Source of the DNA: Saprospiraceae bacterium
GTDB taxonomy: Bacteria; Bacteroidota; Bacteroidia; Chitinophagales; Saprospiraceae
Assembly (NCBI GenBank): GCA_029263015.1
Contig: JAJCYI010000243.1
Coordinates: 1-64,000, forward strand
DNA length: 64,000 nt
Reading direction: 5' to 3'
A model generated the notes under the pieces. It was not told the origin of the DNA. It did no database searches and saw only the letters and a program-made list of their open reading frames with translations. Within the stretch, counting starts at the first letter, position 1. Every line of letters begins with the position of its first letter. Shown one piece after another: positions 9,071 to 19,082 of this stretch. The translations under genes were made by a program, and so were the position numbers.

Positions 9071-9192
9071 AGACCTTTATCGCAGAGGTTAAGGAAGCCC
9101 CCGTTGCTTTTGCAGCGACAAGCTCGTTGGCTCCGATGGATCCAGCCCCGGCTTGTCAAGGGTCCCGGATGTGGTTTGTTACAGGTTCCATT

Positions 9193-9957
9193 TTATTGTT
9201 TTTTCATCCATTTTTTAGTTTCCTTTACCCGGTATGAGTTGCCATTCATATTAATGAGGAAGGCTTTGTGGGCAAGCCGGTCTACCATGGCTGCGGTGAG
9301 GACGGGGTCTCCAAAAATTTCACTCCACCGGTCAAAAGACAGGTTGGTAGTTATAATAGTCGACTTCCTGCCTGCCCGCAGGGACAGATGGGTGAACAGT
9401 AGTTCAGAGGCTTCCTTGTCAAAGGAGATATAACCAAATTCGTCACAAATGACCAGGCCATATTTCTCGAACCGGTTCTCCAGGTTGCGCAGCATTTTTT
9501 CCGACCGGCTTTCCCGGATCAGGGTAATCAGCCTTGGTACGGTGACAAACAGCACCTTGTAGTTTTCCAGGCATGCCTGGATACCCAAACCAATAGCCAG
9601 GTGGGTTTTACCGGTACCGGGGTTGCCTGCCAGGACGATGTTTTGTCCTTCCTTTAGAAAGTCCAACCGCTTCAATATACCCAATTTCTGAGCTGCATCC
9701 GGGGGCAATTCTGCCTCTTCGAGGTCTTGTAAATACTTCTTGTAAGGAAAACCTGCCGTGCGGATGCGCTGTTTTTTACGGTTTTCCACCCGGGTGGCAT
9801 ATTCCTTTTCCACCAAATCCAGCAAATAGTTTTCATAGCTGCTGTTTTCCAGCGCTGCCTGAGCTGCGATTTGGGCAAAATCCCGACGGATGGTAGGCAG
9901 GCGCAGTTCTTTGGTGTACTGTACGATCCGGTCTTCTATGTTTTGTTTGTCGTTCAT
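9193..9957 (-). CDS. istB: IS21 transposition helper ATPase IstB
   Basis: A 254-aa AAA+ ATPase that assists the IstA transposase in target selection and strand transfer. Seen: N-terminal helical region (MNDKQNIEDRIVQYTKELRL), Walker A GNPGTGKTH (about residues 110-118), Walker B VICDEFGYI, sensor-like TTNLSFDRW and the terminal region AMVDRLAHKA. Length is normal for the family. The start ATG overlaps the istA stop (ATGA), indicating translational coupling. Upstream in-frame extension is ignored because it would lie within istA. Confidence 0.93.
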   Translation of the reverse strand: MNDKQNIEDRIVQYTKELRLPTIRRDFAQIAAQAALENSSYENYLLDLVEKEYATRVENRKKQRIRTAGFPYKKYLQDLEEAELPPDAAQKLGILKRLDFLKEGQNIVLAGNPGTGKTHLAIGLGIQACLENYKVLFVTVPRLITLIRESRSEKMLRNLENRFEKYGLVICDEFGYISFDKEASELLFTHLSLRAGRKSTIITTNLSFDRWSEIFGDPVLTAAMVDRLAHKAFLINMNGNSYRVKETKKWMKKQ

Positions 9958-11520
9958 GGCCGGACCGGTTTTGTGGTGAAAGAACCGGGGGAAGGGACCA
10001 GAGCCGCTACTTGCCGCAACTGCTTTTCGGCCTGCTCTTCGATGATGCCGCGGCTTATCTTCGGTGCCGGTGCCTGGCATTCGCACAGCACCTTGATCTT
10101 GTCCAGGGTTATTTCCCTGCAACCCATGCGCAGTATTTTATGGATCACCCCTTCAAGTCCACCCATGCTCACATCCTGCTTCTTTTGATATTGTAGCAAT
10201 TCAATGAACATCCGGTTTTGACCTTTGAAATACCTTTCATACAGCCGGCGTACCTGTTCATCGGCCTGTCTCCAGGCCACCGAGCCCGGCAAGGCCCCTG
10301 GTTTTCGCCGCAAGGTCTCCAGATAGTGTTCCAATTTGATATGCCAACTATACACAGAATACTGGCGTTCATGCTCACACAAACGCTCCCGGCCTTGACA
10401 TACAACTATCTTTTCAGGGTACACTTTGGCTTCCAATACCTTGCCCACTAAATGATCGGGAACAGAGTAATGGTTATTTGCACAACACACCGTGGCATAT
10501 TTATCCACCCGCACTGGAACACGAAGTGCACATTCCATCGCAACGGCAGGCAGCCCCGCCAGGTACTTTTTTTCTTCCTCCAACAAGGCTGCAGCATGCT
10601 GTTCCCTGCCTATTTGTACTTTCCTGTTTAAGCCCCCGCATACTTCCAATAAACGAGCATTGGCCCGGGTCAAACCTTCAAATTCATCACACCCACTAAA
10701 GGCTTTGCGACGTACATATTCTATGCTGCGTTCCACATGCCCTTTCTCATTGCCACTGTTTATATTGCAAAAACGAAATCCAAACTGGTAGTAGACGCTC
10801 ATACTCAACAGGGCCTGGGTTGCTTCCTTCTCCGTCCGACCCACAAACCGTCGTACCGCCACCCGCATGTTGTCGTACACCAGCTGTTTATGAACCCCAC
10901 CTACATGTTCGAAAAACCGGATGTGCGCCTGTTGAAAACTTTGGCTGTCCTGGCGGGCAAACAACAGCGCATAGCGGTAGTTGTTCCACGCACAGGTAAA
11001 AGCAGCCATCTGATAGGCCCGACGAACCCCGCCAATAACCAACTTCACTTCCCCCCAATCAAACTCGCACACAGACCCAGGTTCATAGCCTTGCTTGATG
11101 TAGGCTTCGTTTGCTCCCTGCTTCGACCGAATATTAAGTGCAGACCGTGGAATAGCTTATCTGGTAACCTCCTTCGCTAAGGGCCTCCCAGATATCTACC
11201 TTCTTCATCTGCTGCTTGTGCAGCCCATTTTGTCGCTTGATCCGGTTGGCCTCTAAATAGTTTTCGATCTTTTTCGATATCTCAGAACTTAGCCGGCGCC
11301 TGACACGGTTTTCAGTTTTATATTTTGGTGCCTCCACAACCGACTCGATGACCGTTGAAACCTCCTCTCCAGCTTCTCCTGCCAAACGCTGGCGGGCATC
11401 TTCATATCCTGTTAAGTATTTGCGTACCGTCTTACGACTTACCCCTATCTCCCGGGATATCTCCCGTTGGGATTTCCCTTCCCGGTAGTGCATTAATAGG
11501 ATCTCTTGTTTGGTTACCAT
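9954..11520 (-). pseudogene. istA: IS21 transposase IstA, frameshifted
   Basis: The 5' part (11520 to about 11134) encodes MVTKQEILLMHYREGKSQREI and an HTH (REISREIGVSRKTVRKYL), ending ISYSTVC then a stop. The rest continues in another frame from about 11130 (ANEAYIKQGYEPGSVCEFDWGEVK), with the integrase DDE core (DWGEVKL; YDNMR; NEKGHVERSIEYVRRKAF) and the C-terminal beta domain. Adding the two parts gives the usual ~510-520 aa. Dropping one base just after the TGC of STVC restores the frame, so this is a one-base indel or, less likely, a +1 recoding site. In its present form full-length transposase is not made by standard decoding. Confidence 0.88.
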
Positions 11521-11629
11521 CTTTATCACGGTTTTATCATTTTGGAAAAATTCCAAAGATGATTTTTTGCCCCGTTTTTTGGTACCCTTTTCAACTGTTA
11601 GGTGGGGGAGTTTTCAATTGTTATATACA

Positions 11630-11637
11630 GACAAGGT
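11630..11637 (+). repeat. IS21 target-site duplication, right copy
   Basis: GACAAGGT, identical to 8787-8794, abutting the right terminal inverted repeat. Confidence 0.9.
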
Positions 11638-11850
11638 TTTGAATCTACCTCTTTCTTTTTTGGACCCAGTCTGTTTTTTGGCCAATCAGACCGTTTTGTA
11701 TTAAATATGGGAATCATGGGCGGCAAGGTTCAACAACTGGCAGCTGGATATATTGAGGGAGATCACTTTGATGGGGACTCTAATTTCATCCCTGTTCACT
11801 CTCCTTATGAATTGGGATTTTTTGTGGGGCTTTCGTTCAATTTGAAGTAG
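11638..11850 (+). pseudogene. 3' part of the interrupted exported protein gene
   Basis: Seventy codons that continue the frame of 7460-8794 once the IS and one duplication copy are removed. It begins FESTSFFFGPSLFFG and ends YELGFFVGLSFNLK, alternating hydrophobic strands with a terminal aromatic/Leu pattern, as at the C-terminus of an outer-membrane beta barrel. Because insertion was clean and no further lesions are visible, inactivation looks recent. Confidence 0.8.
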
Positions 11851-12025
11851 TGAGTTCATAAAAAACTATCGGTAAATATGACAACTAAGGGTTTGCGCAA
11901 GGTTCAGTAGCAATTTGTAAATCTGTTTCTTTCAAACTCCATATTGCGCTTCTTTTTTTACCAAATATTTAATTTTTCTATCATTTTTAATTCATAATAT
12001 CTAAATTAGCGTAAATTTAGAGAGT

Positions 12026-13159
12026 ATGATAGCCAGATTACCGGAAAAAAAAATAATTGAGCGCTTGCAAAATTCCGCTAAGATCATTGTCCTATATGGC
12101 AGCAGACAAGTGGGCAAAACGACCTTGGTCAACAACCTGCTGAAAAGTACATCATATAAAACATTGATTATAAATGCAGATAACCGTGAATACGCGGATG
12201 TCCTTTCTAGTCGGGAATTAGGGAAATTGAAGCGCCTGGTCAGAGGCTATGAACTCGTTTTTATTGATGAGGCACAGCGCATCCACGACATAGGGATCAA
12301 CCTCAAAATCCTGCATGATCAAATCCCAGAAGTTAGAATTATTGCCACAGGCTCTTCGTCCTTTGAATTAGCAAATGTGACCAAAGAGGCACTTACAGGG
12401 CGGACCTGGACTTTTACGCTATACCCCATTTCCCTAGCTGAAATTAAAAGGGACGACAATTTATTTGAGCTGGACAACAGATTGGAAGAATTCCTGATTT
12501 TTGGAATGTATCCCGAAGTGTTTTCTTATAAAACCAAACAGGATAAGATACTGTATCTTAAAGAGTTGAGCTCTTCTTACCTCTATAAAGACATCTTGGA
12601 ACTCGGTGATGTACGAAACGCCAAGGCCATATACGATTTGCTGCGCCTGCTGGCGTACCAGATCGGCTCGACGATTTCACTCAACGAACTGGGTAGGCAA
12701 CTGGGCATGAGCAAAGAAACCGTTGCCCGGTATATTGACCTGCTCGAAAAAGCCTTTGTGCTGTTCCGGCTTTCTGGCTATAGCCGCAACCTCCGAAAGG
12801 AGATTGTGAAACAGGACAAAATTTATTTTTATGACCTCGGCGTAAGAAATGCTGTAATTGATAATTTTAATAACCTGCCTCTCCGCAACGATACTGGGCA
12901 TTTATGGGAAAATTTCATTTTGTCCGAACGCATAAAATACAACGCCTATAAAGGCTTGTTTGCCAACCGTTATTTTTGGAGGACATATACAGGTGCTGAA
13001 TTGGATTATGTTGAAGAAACGGGAGGGAAATTATATGGCTACGAATTTAAATGGGGAAAGAAAGTCGCCAAAGCACCGAAAACCTGGTTGAACGTTTACC
13101 CAGAATCTGAGTTCAAGTGTATAAATAGGAACAACTATTTTGATTTTTTGCTCACCTAA
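12026..13159 (+). CDS. AAA_14 ATPase with DUF4143 domain
   Basis: A 377-aa protein. Residues 1-150 are the AAA_14 ATPase: Walker A YGSRQVGKTTL (about 26-36), Walker B LVFIDEAQRI, sensor ATGSSSFEL. Residues ~170-377 are DUF4143, with winged-helix-like SLNELGRQLGMSKETVARYID and a PD-(D/E)XK-like motif (AELDYVEE...YGYEFKWG) near the end. The family is widespread and multicopy in Bacteroidota; its biological role is unproven, although nuclease-like residues hint at a DNA-related or toxin-like role. A second, longer member is at 32420. It stands alone downstream of the interrupted gene. Confidence 0.88.
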   Translation: MIARLPEKKIIERLQNSAKIIVLYGSRQVGKTTLVNNLLKSTSYKTLIINADNREYADVLSSRELGKLKRLVRGYELVFIDEAQRIHDIGINLKILHDQIPEVRIIATGSSSFELANVTKEALTGRTWTFTLYPISLAEIKRDDNLFELDNRLEEFLIFGMYPEVFSYKTKQDKILYLKELSSSYLYKDILELGDVRNAKAIYDLLRLLAYQIGSTISLNELGRQLGMSKETVARYIDLLEKAFVLFRLSGYSRNLRKEIVKQDKIYFYDLGVRNAVIDNFNNLPLRNDTGHLWENFILSERIKYNAYKGLFANRYFWRTYTGAELDYVEETGGKLYGYEFKWGKKVAKAPKTWLNVYPESEFKCINRNNYFDFLLT

Positions 13160-13605
13160 AATTTCTCTGGCCACCATATCAAATCCAAAAATTGATCCCT
13201 CTTTTATTTACAAATTTGAACTTGAATTCCAATTCTATAAAAAAAAAGAGGGCGGCAAAACGCCGCCCAAATCGGTTTGTGGAATAGCCTCTCTGACTAT
13301 TACAAGTTTAGTTATACAACTATATAGGGCCGTACAGACCTATATCGTTCGGCAAAAGCCAAGCTTGTGTAAGTTGTGGTAAATTAGAATGGGAACTAAA
13401 GGTGGGATTATAGTCGGTTTCTCTTTTTTAGAGAAGAAGCCGCTAAGGTATAAACTCTTTCATATTGCACAAAAATTTGATAAGAAAAATAAGAAGAAAT
13501 CCATTTCTGCGTTCCCCGCAATCAGATGCCGAATAGTTTTTACATTTGCCCGTCCTAAGTTGGTTTACTAATCACTTAATCACTAATCACTGTTCACTAT
13601 AACAA
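13160..13605. other. Intergenic region with one GC-rich hairpin
   Basis: About 450 bp without a convincing gene. GGGCGGC-AAAA-CGCCGCCC at about 13251-13270, preceded by a run of A, could terminate transcription on either strand. Short open frames here have neither start context nor recognisable content. The last 40 bp contain imperfect repeats of AATCACT before clpB. Confidence 0.5.
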
Positions 13606-16392
13606 ATGACCTACGACAATTTCACCCTCAAAGCGCAAGATGCCATCATGAAAGCCCAGCAGATTGCTGCGGAATTGAGCCAACAAAACGTGGACTCCCC
13701 GCATCTGATCGAGGGCATCCTTAAAACGGACGAGCATGTCGCCACTTTCCTGCTGGAAAAATGCAACGTCAGCATGGCCATGTTGGCACGCAGGGTGGAA
13801 GAGAATATCAAACAGACGCCGAAAGTGTCTGGCTCAGAAAAACAATACTTGACCCCTGAAGCCAACAAAGCACTTGCACGGGCCAAAAAGATGATGCCTG
13901 AATTCGGCGACCAGTACATCAGCATCGAACTCATGCTCCTGGGGATTTTACAGGGTAAAGACAAAGGTGGGAAGTTACTGCAAATGCTCGGCGCAACGGA
14001 AGAGGCAATGAAACAAGCCATCACTGATCTCCGCAAAGGGGAAAAAGTGACTGACCAGAGCAGCGATGAATCATTCAATGCCCTTAAAAAATACGCCGTC
14101 AACCTGAACGACCAGGCTGAAGAGGGCAAGCTGGATCCAATTATTGGGCGTGACGATGAAATTCGGCGGGTGCTGCATATTTTATCGAGGAGAAAAAAAA
14201 ACAACCCCATTTTGGTGGGTGAATCTGGAGTCGGAAAAACCGCTATTGTGGAAGGCATCGCCTGGCGGATCGTTAAGCAGGATATTCCCGAAAACCTGCG
14301 TACCAAAAAGATTTACACCCTCGACATCGCTGCACTTATTGCAGGAGCCAAATTCAAAGGCGATTTTGAAGAACGCCTCAAAGCGGTAATCAAACAGGTG
14401 CAAAAAGCGGCTGGGGAAATCATACTTTTTATTGACGAAATCCACAACCTCGTCGGGGCCGGCGGCGGCAACGGGGCGATGGATGCTGCTAATATCCTCA
14501 AACCGGCCCTTGCCCGTGGTGAACTCCGCACGATTGGAGCGACTACGCTCGACGAATTCCAAAAACATTTTGAAAAAGACCAGGCACTCGTGCGTCGCTT
14601 CCAAAAAGTGCTGATCGAAGAACCCAATTTGGAAGATACCGTTTCCATCCTGCGGGGCATTCAGGAGAAATACGAGATGTACCATAAAATTGACATTCGC
14701 GACGATGCACTCGTTGCTGCAGCCGAGTTGTCCGACCGATACATTTCTGATCGTTCTTTGCCTGACAAGGCCATCGACCTCATTGACGAAGCCGCTGCCA
14801 AACTCCGCCTCGAACTCGATAGTGTGCCGGAAGAAGTAGATGAATGGGACCGCAAAGTGCGCCAACTTGAAATAGAAAGGGAAGCACTCAAACGGGAAAA
14901 CATTTCTGACAAGGTCAAAAAACACGACCACCTCATCGCCAATGCCCGGGAGAAAAGGGACAGCATCCGAGCCAGTTGGAAGAACGAAAAAGAGATCGTT
15001 GACCAGATACAAGAAATCAAGAAAAAGATAGAAGAATTTGAAATGGAGGCAGAAAAGGCCGAACGCAACAGTGAGTTGGAACAGGTAGCCAAAATTCGCT
15101 ATGGTGACTTGCCAAAACTCCAAAAAGAACTCAATGGCATCGAGCAAAAATTGGAAAAACTGCCAGAAGAAAACCGTTTCACCAATGATGTCGTGACTGC
15201 CGATGACATTGCTGAAACCGTCGCTCGGTGGACGGGGATCCCCGTTTCAAAAATGATGCAGAGCGAAAAAGAAAAATTGCTCAATCTGGAAGACACTCTG
15301 CACGAGCGGCTCATCGGCCAAAACCAAGCGGTGAAAGCTGTGTCAGATGCTGTGCGCCGCAGCCGGGCTGGGTTGCAGGACGAAAACAAACCCATCGGTT
15401 CGTTCATCTTCCTCGGCCCGACGGGGGTCGGGAAAACGGAACTGGCAAAGGCGCTGGCCGAATCCATTTTCAATGATGAAAACTCCATTGTCAGGATTGA
15501 TATGAGCGAGTTCCAGGAAAAACACAACGTGAGCCGATTGGTCGGAGCGCCTCCGGGCTATATTGGCTACGACGAGGGCGGCCAACTGACCGAGGCCGTG
15601 CGACGTAAACCTTACTCGATCATCCTTTTGGATGAAATAGAAAAGGCACATCCCGATACGTTCAACATCCTCCTCCAAGTGCTCGATGATGGTAGGTTGA
15701 CCGATAACAAAGGCCGGGTCGCCAATTTCAAAAACACCATCATTATCATGACCTCCAATCTGGCTGCTGATAAAATCCTCGAAAATTTTGAAGACCTCGA
15801 AGCCGTTGGCGACGAACACAGAACAGACATTATCAACACGACCCGCGATGAAGTGATGGACACGTTGAAAGATGAATTCCGTCCAGAGTTTCTAAACCGC
15901 ATCGACGAAGTCATCATGTTCTTGCCGTTGACCAAAGAAGAAATTGGGGAAATCCTTTTATTGCTTTTGAAAAAAGTAGAAAAAATGCTTGGCCGCCAAC
16001 GCCTCACCATCCAACTCACCCGCAAGGCGCTCGTCCACCTTGGCGATGCTGGTTACGACCCCCAATTTGGTGCCCGCCCCATGAAACGGGCCTTGCAGGA
16101 CATCCTGATCGACGACATGTCCAGGCATTTGCTTGCTGGCACATTTGCCGCAGGCGATACCGTTTATGTGGATGAGAAAAATGATGCTTTGACATTTAGC
16201 AGTAAAGCAAACAAAAATGCCAAAACGGTTAAAGAATGGCGGGCAGCTGTGATAAAGGCCAATCCGGTAGTTGCGCTAAAAAAGAATACAAGAAGCCGTG
16301 GCAAAAGCAAGCGGGAGAAGCAAATGGACGATTTGAAAAAGGCGACAAAGGATTTGAATGAGGCGGTGAAGGAAGTGAAGAAGGATGAGTAG
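13606..16392 (+). CDS. clpB: ATP-dependent disaggregase ClpB
   Basis: A 928-aa Hsp100 chaperone that resolubilises protein aggregates together with DnaK. Domains in order: N-terminal repeat domain (FTLKAQDAIMKAQQIA), first AAA+ domain with GESGVGKTA (about residue 205) and FIDEIHNLVGAG, the coiled-coil middle domain (about 400-530, KVRQLEIEREALKREN), second AAA+ domain with GPTGVGKTEL (about 605), LLDEIEKAHP, and the ClpB-specific tail GARPMKRALQ. About 60-70 residues beyond the usual end form a Lys-rich charged tail (KKNTRSRGKSKREKQ; DLKKATKDLNEAVKEV), longer than typical ClpB (~860 aa). Transcription appears monocistronic; no CIRCE-like element was seen upstream. Confidence 0.97.
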   Translation: MTYDNFTLKAQDAIMKAQQIAAELSQQNVDSPHLIEGILKTDEHVATFLLEKCNVSMAMLARRVEENIKQTPKVSGSEKQYLTPEANKALARAKKMMPEFGDQYISIELMLLGILQGKDKGGKLLQMLGATEEAMKQAITDLRKGEKVTDQSSDESFNALKKYAVNLNDQAEEGKLDPIIGRDDEIRRVLHILSRRKKNNPILVGESGVGKTAIVEGIAWRIVKQDIPENLRTKKIYTLDIAALIAGAKFKGDFEERLKAVIKQVQKAAGEIILFIDEIHNLVGAGGGNGAMDAANILKPALARGELRTIGATTLDEFQKHFEKDQALVRRFQKVLIEEPNLEDTVSILRGIQEKYEMYHKIDIRDDALVAAAELSDRYISDRSLPDKAIDLIDEAAAKLRLELDSVPEEVDEWDRKVRQLEIEREALKRENISDKVKKHDHLIANAREKRDSIRASWKNEKEIVDQIQEIKKKIEEFEMEAEKAERNSELEQVAKIRYGDLPKLQKELNGIEQKLEKLPEENRFTNDVVTADDIAETVARWTGIPVSKMMQSEKEKLLNLEDTLHERLIGQNQAVKAVSDAVRRSRAGLQDENKPIGSFIFLGPTGVGKTELAKALAESIFNDENSIVRIDMSEFQEKHNVSRLVGAPPGYIGYDEGGQLTEAVRRKPYSIILLDEIEKAHPDTFNILLQVLDDGRLTDNKGRVANFKNTIIIMTSNLAADKILENFEDLEAVGDEHRTDIINTTRDEVMDTLKDEFRPEFLNRIDEVIMFLPLTKEEIGEILLLLLKKVEKMLGRQRLTIQLTRKALVHLGDAGYDPQFGARPMKRALQDILIDDMSRHLLAGTFAAGDTVYVDEKNDALTFSSKANKNAKTVKEWRAAVIKANPVVALKKNTRSRGKSKREKQMDDLKKATKDLNEAVKEVKKDE

Positions 16393-16976
16393 TTTGTACT
16401 CCCAAGCTGGGAGTTTGGACGTACATTCGTCATCAAACTAAGTTGCGAGGTAAAAGGAAAATCAGCGTGAGAGAAATATCTTTCTCAAGCTGGCGCATCG
16501 TCTGAGTCCTGTGCCACCCGCAAGCCAGGCCACAGGATACAATCCTGAGCCAACAGGTGTTTTAAGTTGCTACAGATTAGAAGTTGGATTTCTAATTTGC
16601 AAATATGATGGTATTTTATTGATCAAAAATTTTGGCGCATCGAATGTAGTGCCAATCCCCAGATTCGTACATATATCCTGTGCCTTTTTATAAACAGGAC
16701 ACAGTCACATATCGACTTAAATGACCGATCCAATCATCGGAAGACTAATGGATACCGGACTCATCCTGCGCCAGCAGGAGGATATTCCAGACCACAAGCC
16801 GAAGGCTAAACAATTGGTGGGTGGCAAAGAAATAAATAAAAAAGTTGAATTAACCTACTTTGAGAACTGTCCCGACCTTCCGGTTGAAGGATCTGGTTTT
16901 TTTTGTGAGAATCTGTCAAACTTAGTTAATTTGTGCATTCCTAAGATTCAAAATACACCTTTGCACCAACACCTTA
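16393..16976. other. Repeat-rich intergenic region
   Basis: A dyad ACTCCC-AAGCT-GGGAGT follows the clpB stop and may terminate it. The words AGGCCACAGGATACAATCCTG (here 16532-16552, split as AGGCCACAGGATA and CAATCCTG) and ATCCAATCATCGGA (about 16729) recur in variant form at 30169-30200 and 31053-31075. Open frames across this region look non-coding. CACCTTTGC at 16957-16965 resembles a -7 box for the next gene but is very close to its start. Confidence 0.5.
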
Positions 16977-18695
16977 ATGCCACGCCCAAATCCATTCAAG
17001 TTAATACTGTTGTTTAGTTTTCAACATATGCTGCTGTGCGCCCAACCGCTCCGCATGGATGTGCAGATGCTCAATGACCTATCCACTTCACAACGTCATT
17101 CTTATATCCATAGTCTCCAATTAGAATTACTGGACTCTGTTAATTTTATTTCTGTTTACAACCAACTTTCGAGCTTTGCGGAGGAAAAGAAAGATTGGAT
17201 GATGCTATGGGACTTACACTATTACTTTTTTCTTCAAAGGGTCGAATTGAAAACTACCCCGCAAGAAAACATTGACCTACTAACCAAATTAGAAAAAACT
17301 GCCTCTGGTCAGGGTTTCGACGTTGGTAAAATCATCGCCCAGCATTACCTTTTTTTTGAAAAATATTACAACGGGCAAGTGCCGCTTGGTCTGCTTTATA
17401 CCAACATTTTGCAGGAAACCGAACAAATGCGAGAGGTGGGTTTTGAGAATTTTATAGATTATGACATTGATAGGCTGCTCTACCACAATGCCAAGTTGAT
17501 ATACGAGTTGGATGACTTGGAAAAAGCGCTGCAATATTTTCAATTGGCAGAACAGTACACCCGACCGACGGAAAGGAACGGACAGGCTTATATCCTTGTA
17601 CTGAACCATCTGCAGAGCATTTACCAAAAACGAGGGGACTTTCAAAAAGGCATTGAATATGCAAAAAAAATACTCCACTTCGTTCAGCATCCACCGGCCG
17701 TTGACTCTGCCCAACTGAAATTTTATCACCAATGGGAAGGACTGTCCTCTATCGACATTGCAAACATGCTGGTCGGTCAGGGGAAAATTGCAGAGAGCAA
17801 ACCATACGCCCAAAACGGCTATGAACTGTCCAGGGCCAATGACTCCAACAACCGTTTCGCAATGCGTTTGGAATATGATGCCCTGCAATCGCTCGTCCCA
17901 ACAAAATTGGGGCTGGGTGAATTAAAGGAAGCAGAACCCCTGCTTGACCGTCTCGACGAGCTGCACCAGGCCATCGGAGGGGAATACGAAAACTATTTCA
18001 ACAATATCGAATACTTCGAGTGCCGGGCCCAGTTCCACGAAATGAAAGGCGAATTCGCCGAGGCCATGCGCTACACCAAGTTGGCCAAACCCTTACAGGA
18101 CAGCCTCGACCGCCGCAATGATGCCCGTCATTTAGAGCAACTGACGCAGCGTTTGAAAGTTGAAAAGTACACGGAGAAAATCCGCCTCGTGGAGCAGGAG
18201 CGAGAACTGCAAAAGCGGCTGCGCGACACAGCTTTCGTTATCCTTGCCCTTGTACTTTTGTTGGCTTTTGGGTGGTTTCATCGACAGCGGTACCTGCGGC
18301 ACCAACAAAAGGCCGAACTGGAAGCGGCAAAAAACGGGCTGGCGGAAATGACTCAAAGTTTTCGGGAAAAATCGGCGATGGCTGAAAACCTTCGATTAGA
18401 AATGGAGAAGCTCGCCCGCTCCGGCCAGCACAGCAAGTACCTCGAAGAACTCACCAACAGCACCATCCTCACCGAAGATGACTGGCTACATTTTCGCCAG
18501 GGTTTTGAAAAAGCACACCCCGGCTTTATCAGTGAACAACTTACCCAATACCCCGACCTCACTCCCGCCGAACTACGTCACCTTATACTCGAAAAACTCC
18601 AACTCAGCACCCATGAAATGGCTAACATGCTGGGCGTGTCCGACAGCGCCGTTCGGAAAACGAGGGCGAGGGTGCGAAAGAAGATGATGAGTTGA
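16977..18695 (+). CDS. TPR sensor-regulator with transmembrane segment and C-terminal HTH
   Basis: A 572-aa protein. A signal peptide (FKLILLFSFQHMLLCAQ) leads into a periplasmic helical TPR region (about 40-400; ALQYFQLAEQYTRP, EGIEYAKKIL-like repeats). One membrane segment follows at about 415-435 (FVILALVLLLAFGWF), then a coiled coil and a C-terminal LuxR-like helix-turn-helix (LTPAELRHLILEKLQLS, MANMLGVSDSAVRKTRARVR). This layout is common in Bacteroidota and lets a periplasmic signal control DNA binding. It sits just upstream of the 18.8-30 kb accessory cluster in the same direction, so it is a plausible regulator of that cluster, which is inference. An internal ATG at 17028 would remove most of the signal peptide and is less likely. 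Confidence 0.85.
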   Translation: MPRPNPFKLILLFSFQHMLLCAQPLRMDVQMLNDLSTSQRHSYIHSLQLELLDSVNFISVYNQLSSFAEEKKDWMMLWDLHYYFFLQRVELKTTPQENIDLLTKLEKTASGQGFDVGKIIAQHYLFFEKYYNGQVPLGLLYTNILQETEQMREVGFENFIDYDIDRLLYHNAKLIYELDDLEKALQYFQLAEQYTRPTERNGQAYILVLNHLQSIYQKRGDFQKGIEYAKKILHFVQHPPAVDSAQLKFYHQWEGLSSIDIANMLVGQGKIAESKPYAQNGYELSRANDSNNRFAMRLEYDALQSLVPTKLGLGELKEAEPLLDRLDELHQAIGGEYENYFNNIEYFECRAQFHEMKGEFAEAMRYTKLAKPLQDSLDRRNDARHLEQLTQRLKVEKYTEKIRLVEQERELQKRLRDTAFVILALVLLLAFGWFHRQRYLRHQQKAELEAAKNGLAEMTQSFREKSAMAENLRLEMEKLARSGQHSKYLEELTNSTILTEDDWLHFRQGFEKAHPGFISEQLTQYPDLTPAELRHLILEKLQLSTHEMANMLGVSDSAVRKTRARVRKKMMS

Positions 18696-18830
18696 CAACT
18701 CCAGATTCAATGGAGGCTATTTGACTAATTAATTGATTTTCACTTATTTACAAATATATATATTTCAATGTCCCGTTTTTGTCCCGCCTTATTCCTTGCT
18801 TTTTTATAGTTTTTCCCCCTTATTCGTATT

Positions 18831-19082
18831 ATGAATCGTAGTGATGTCATAATTGAAGACCAGAAAACAAGATCCAGCAAAAGAAATAGATCTGCTAATT
18901 GGAAATGGACACTGCTCCATTGGTTCGCATGGGTACTTTTCGCGGCCTCCCTGTTCTATGGACTGCACAGGTATTTTGAATACCGAGAACAAGTTCTGGA
19001 CAAGCGATTGGAGCAGCTTTCGGGGAAAACAGTAAAAAATATTGGCTGCATACATTATTCTATAAAACTATCTACAGCATGA
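18831..19082 (+). CDS. Small single-pass membrane protein
   Basis: An 83-aa protein with a basic N-terminus (KTRSSKRNRSANWKW), one membrane segment (TLLHWFAWVLFAASLFYGL, about residues 28-46) and a charged tail (YREQVLDKRLEQLSGK). Its stop overlaps the start of the next gene (ATGA), which argues that it is translated and coupled. No family recognised. It could anchor or inhibit a product of the downstream cluster. Confidence 0.5.
   Translation: MNRSDVIIEDQKTRSSKRNRSANWKWTLLHWFAWVLFAASLFYGLHRYFEYREQVLDKRLEQLSGKTVKNIGCIHYSIKLSTA

Larger units (their letters stand above)
8795..11629 (-). mobile_element. IS21-family insertion sequence, 2835 bp
   Basis: The ends are inverted repeats: TGTATATAACAACTGAAAAG at 8795 faces an inverted near-identical copy ending at 11629 (CAATTGTTATATACA). 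Each end has the multiple short internal repeats typical of IS21 (ATAACAACTGAAAAG and ATAACAGTTGAAAAG on the left). It carries istA and istB on the minus strand with a 4-bp ATGA overlap. The perfect 8-bp target duplication shows a recent insertion. istA has a frameshift, so this copy is probably immobile unless the shift is a sequencing error or a recoding site. About 350 bp between the left end and istB are occupied mainly by a large hairpin. Confidence 0.95.

Noticed and set aside
8719-9237. Open frames on both strands at the left end of the IS21 element
   Set aside because: They overlap the terminal repeats and the large hairpin and have no protein-like content.
13140-13571. Small open frames before clpB
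   Set aside because: Low-complexity or hairpin-derived sequence, no start context, no recognisable features.
16511-17017. Two open frames between clpB and the TPR regulator
   Set aside because: They cross dispersed repeat modules that recur at 30-31 kb; the second also overlaps the signal peptide of the next gene.
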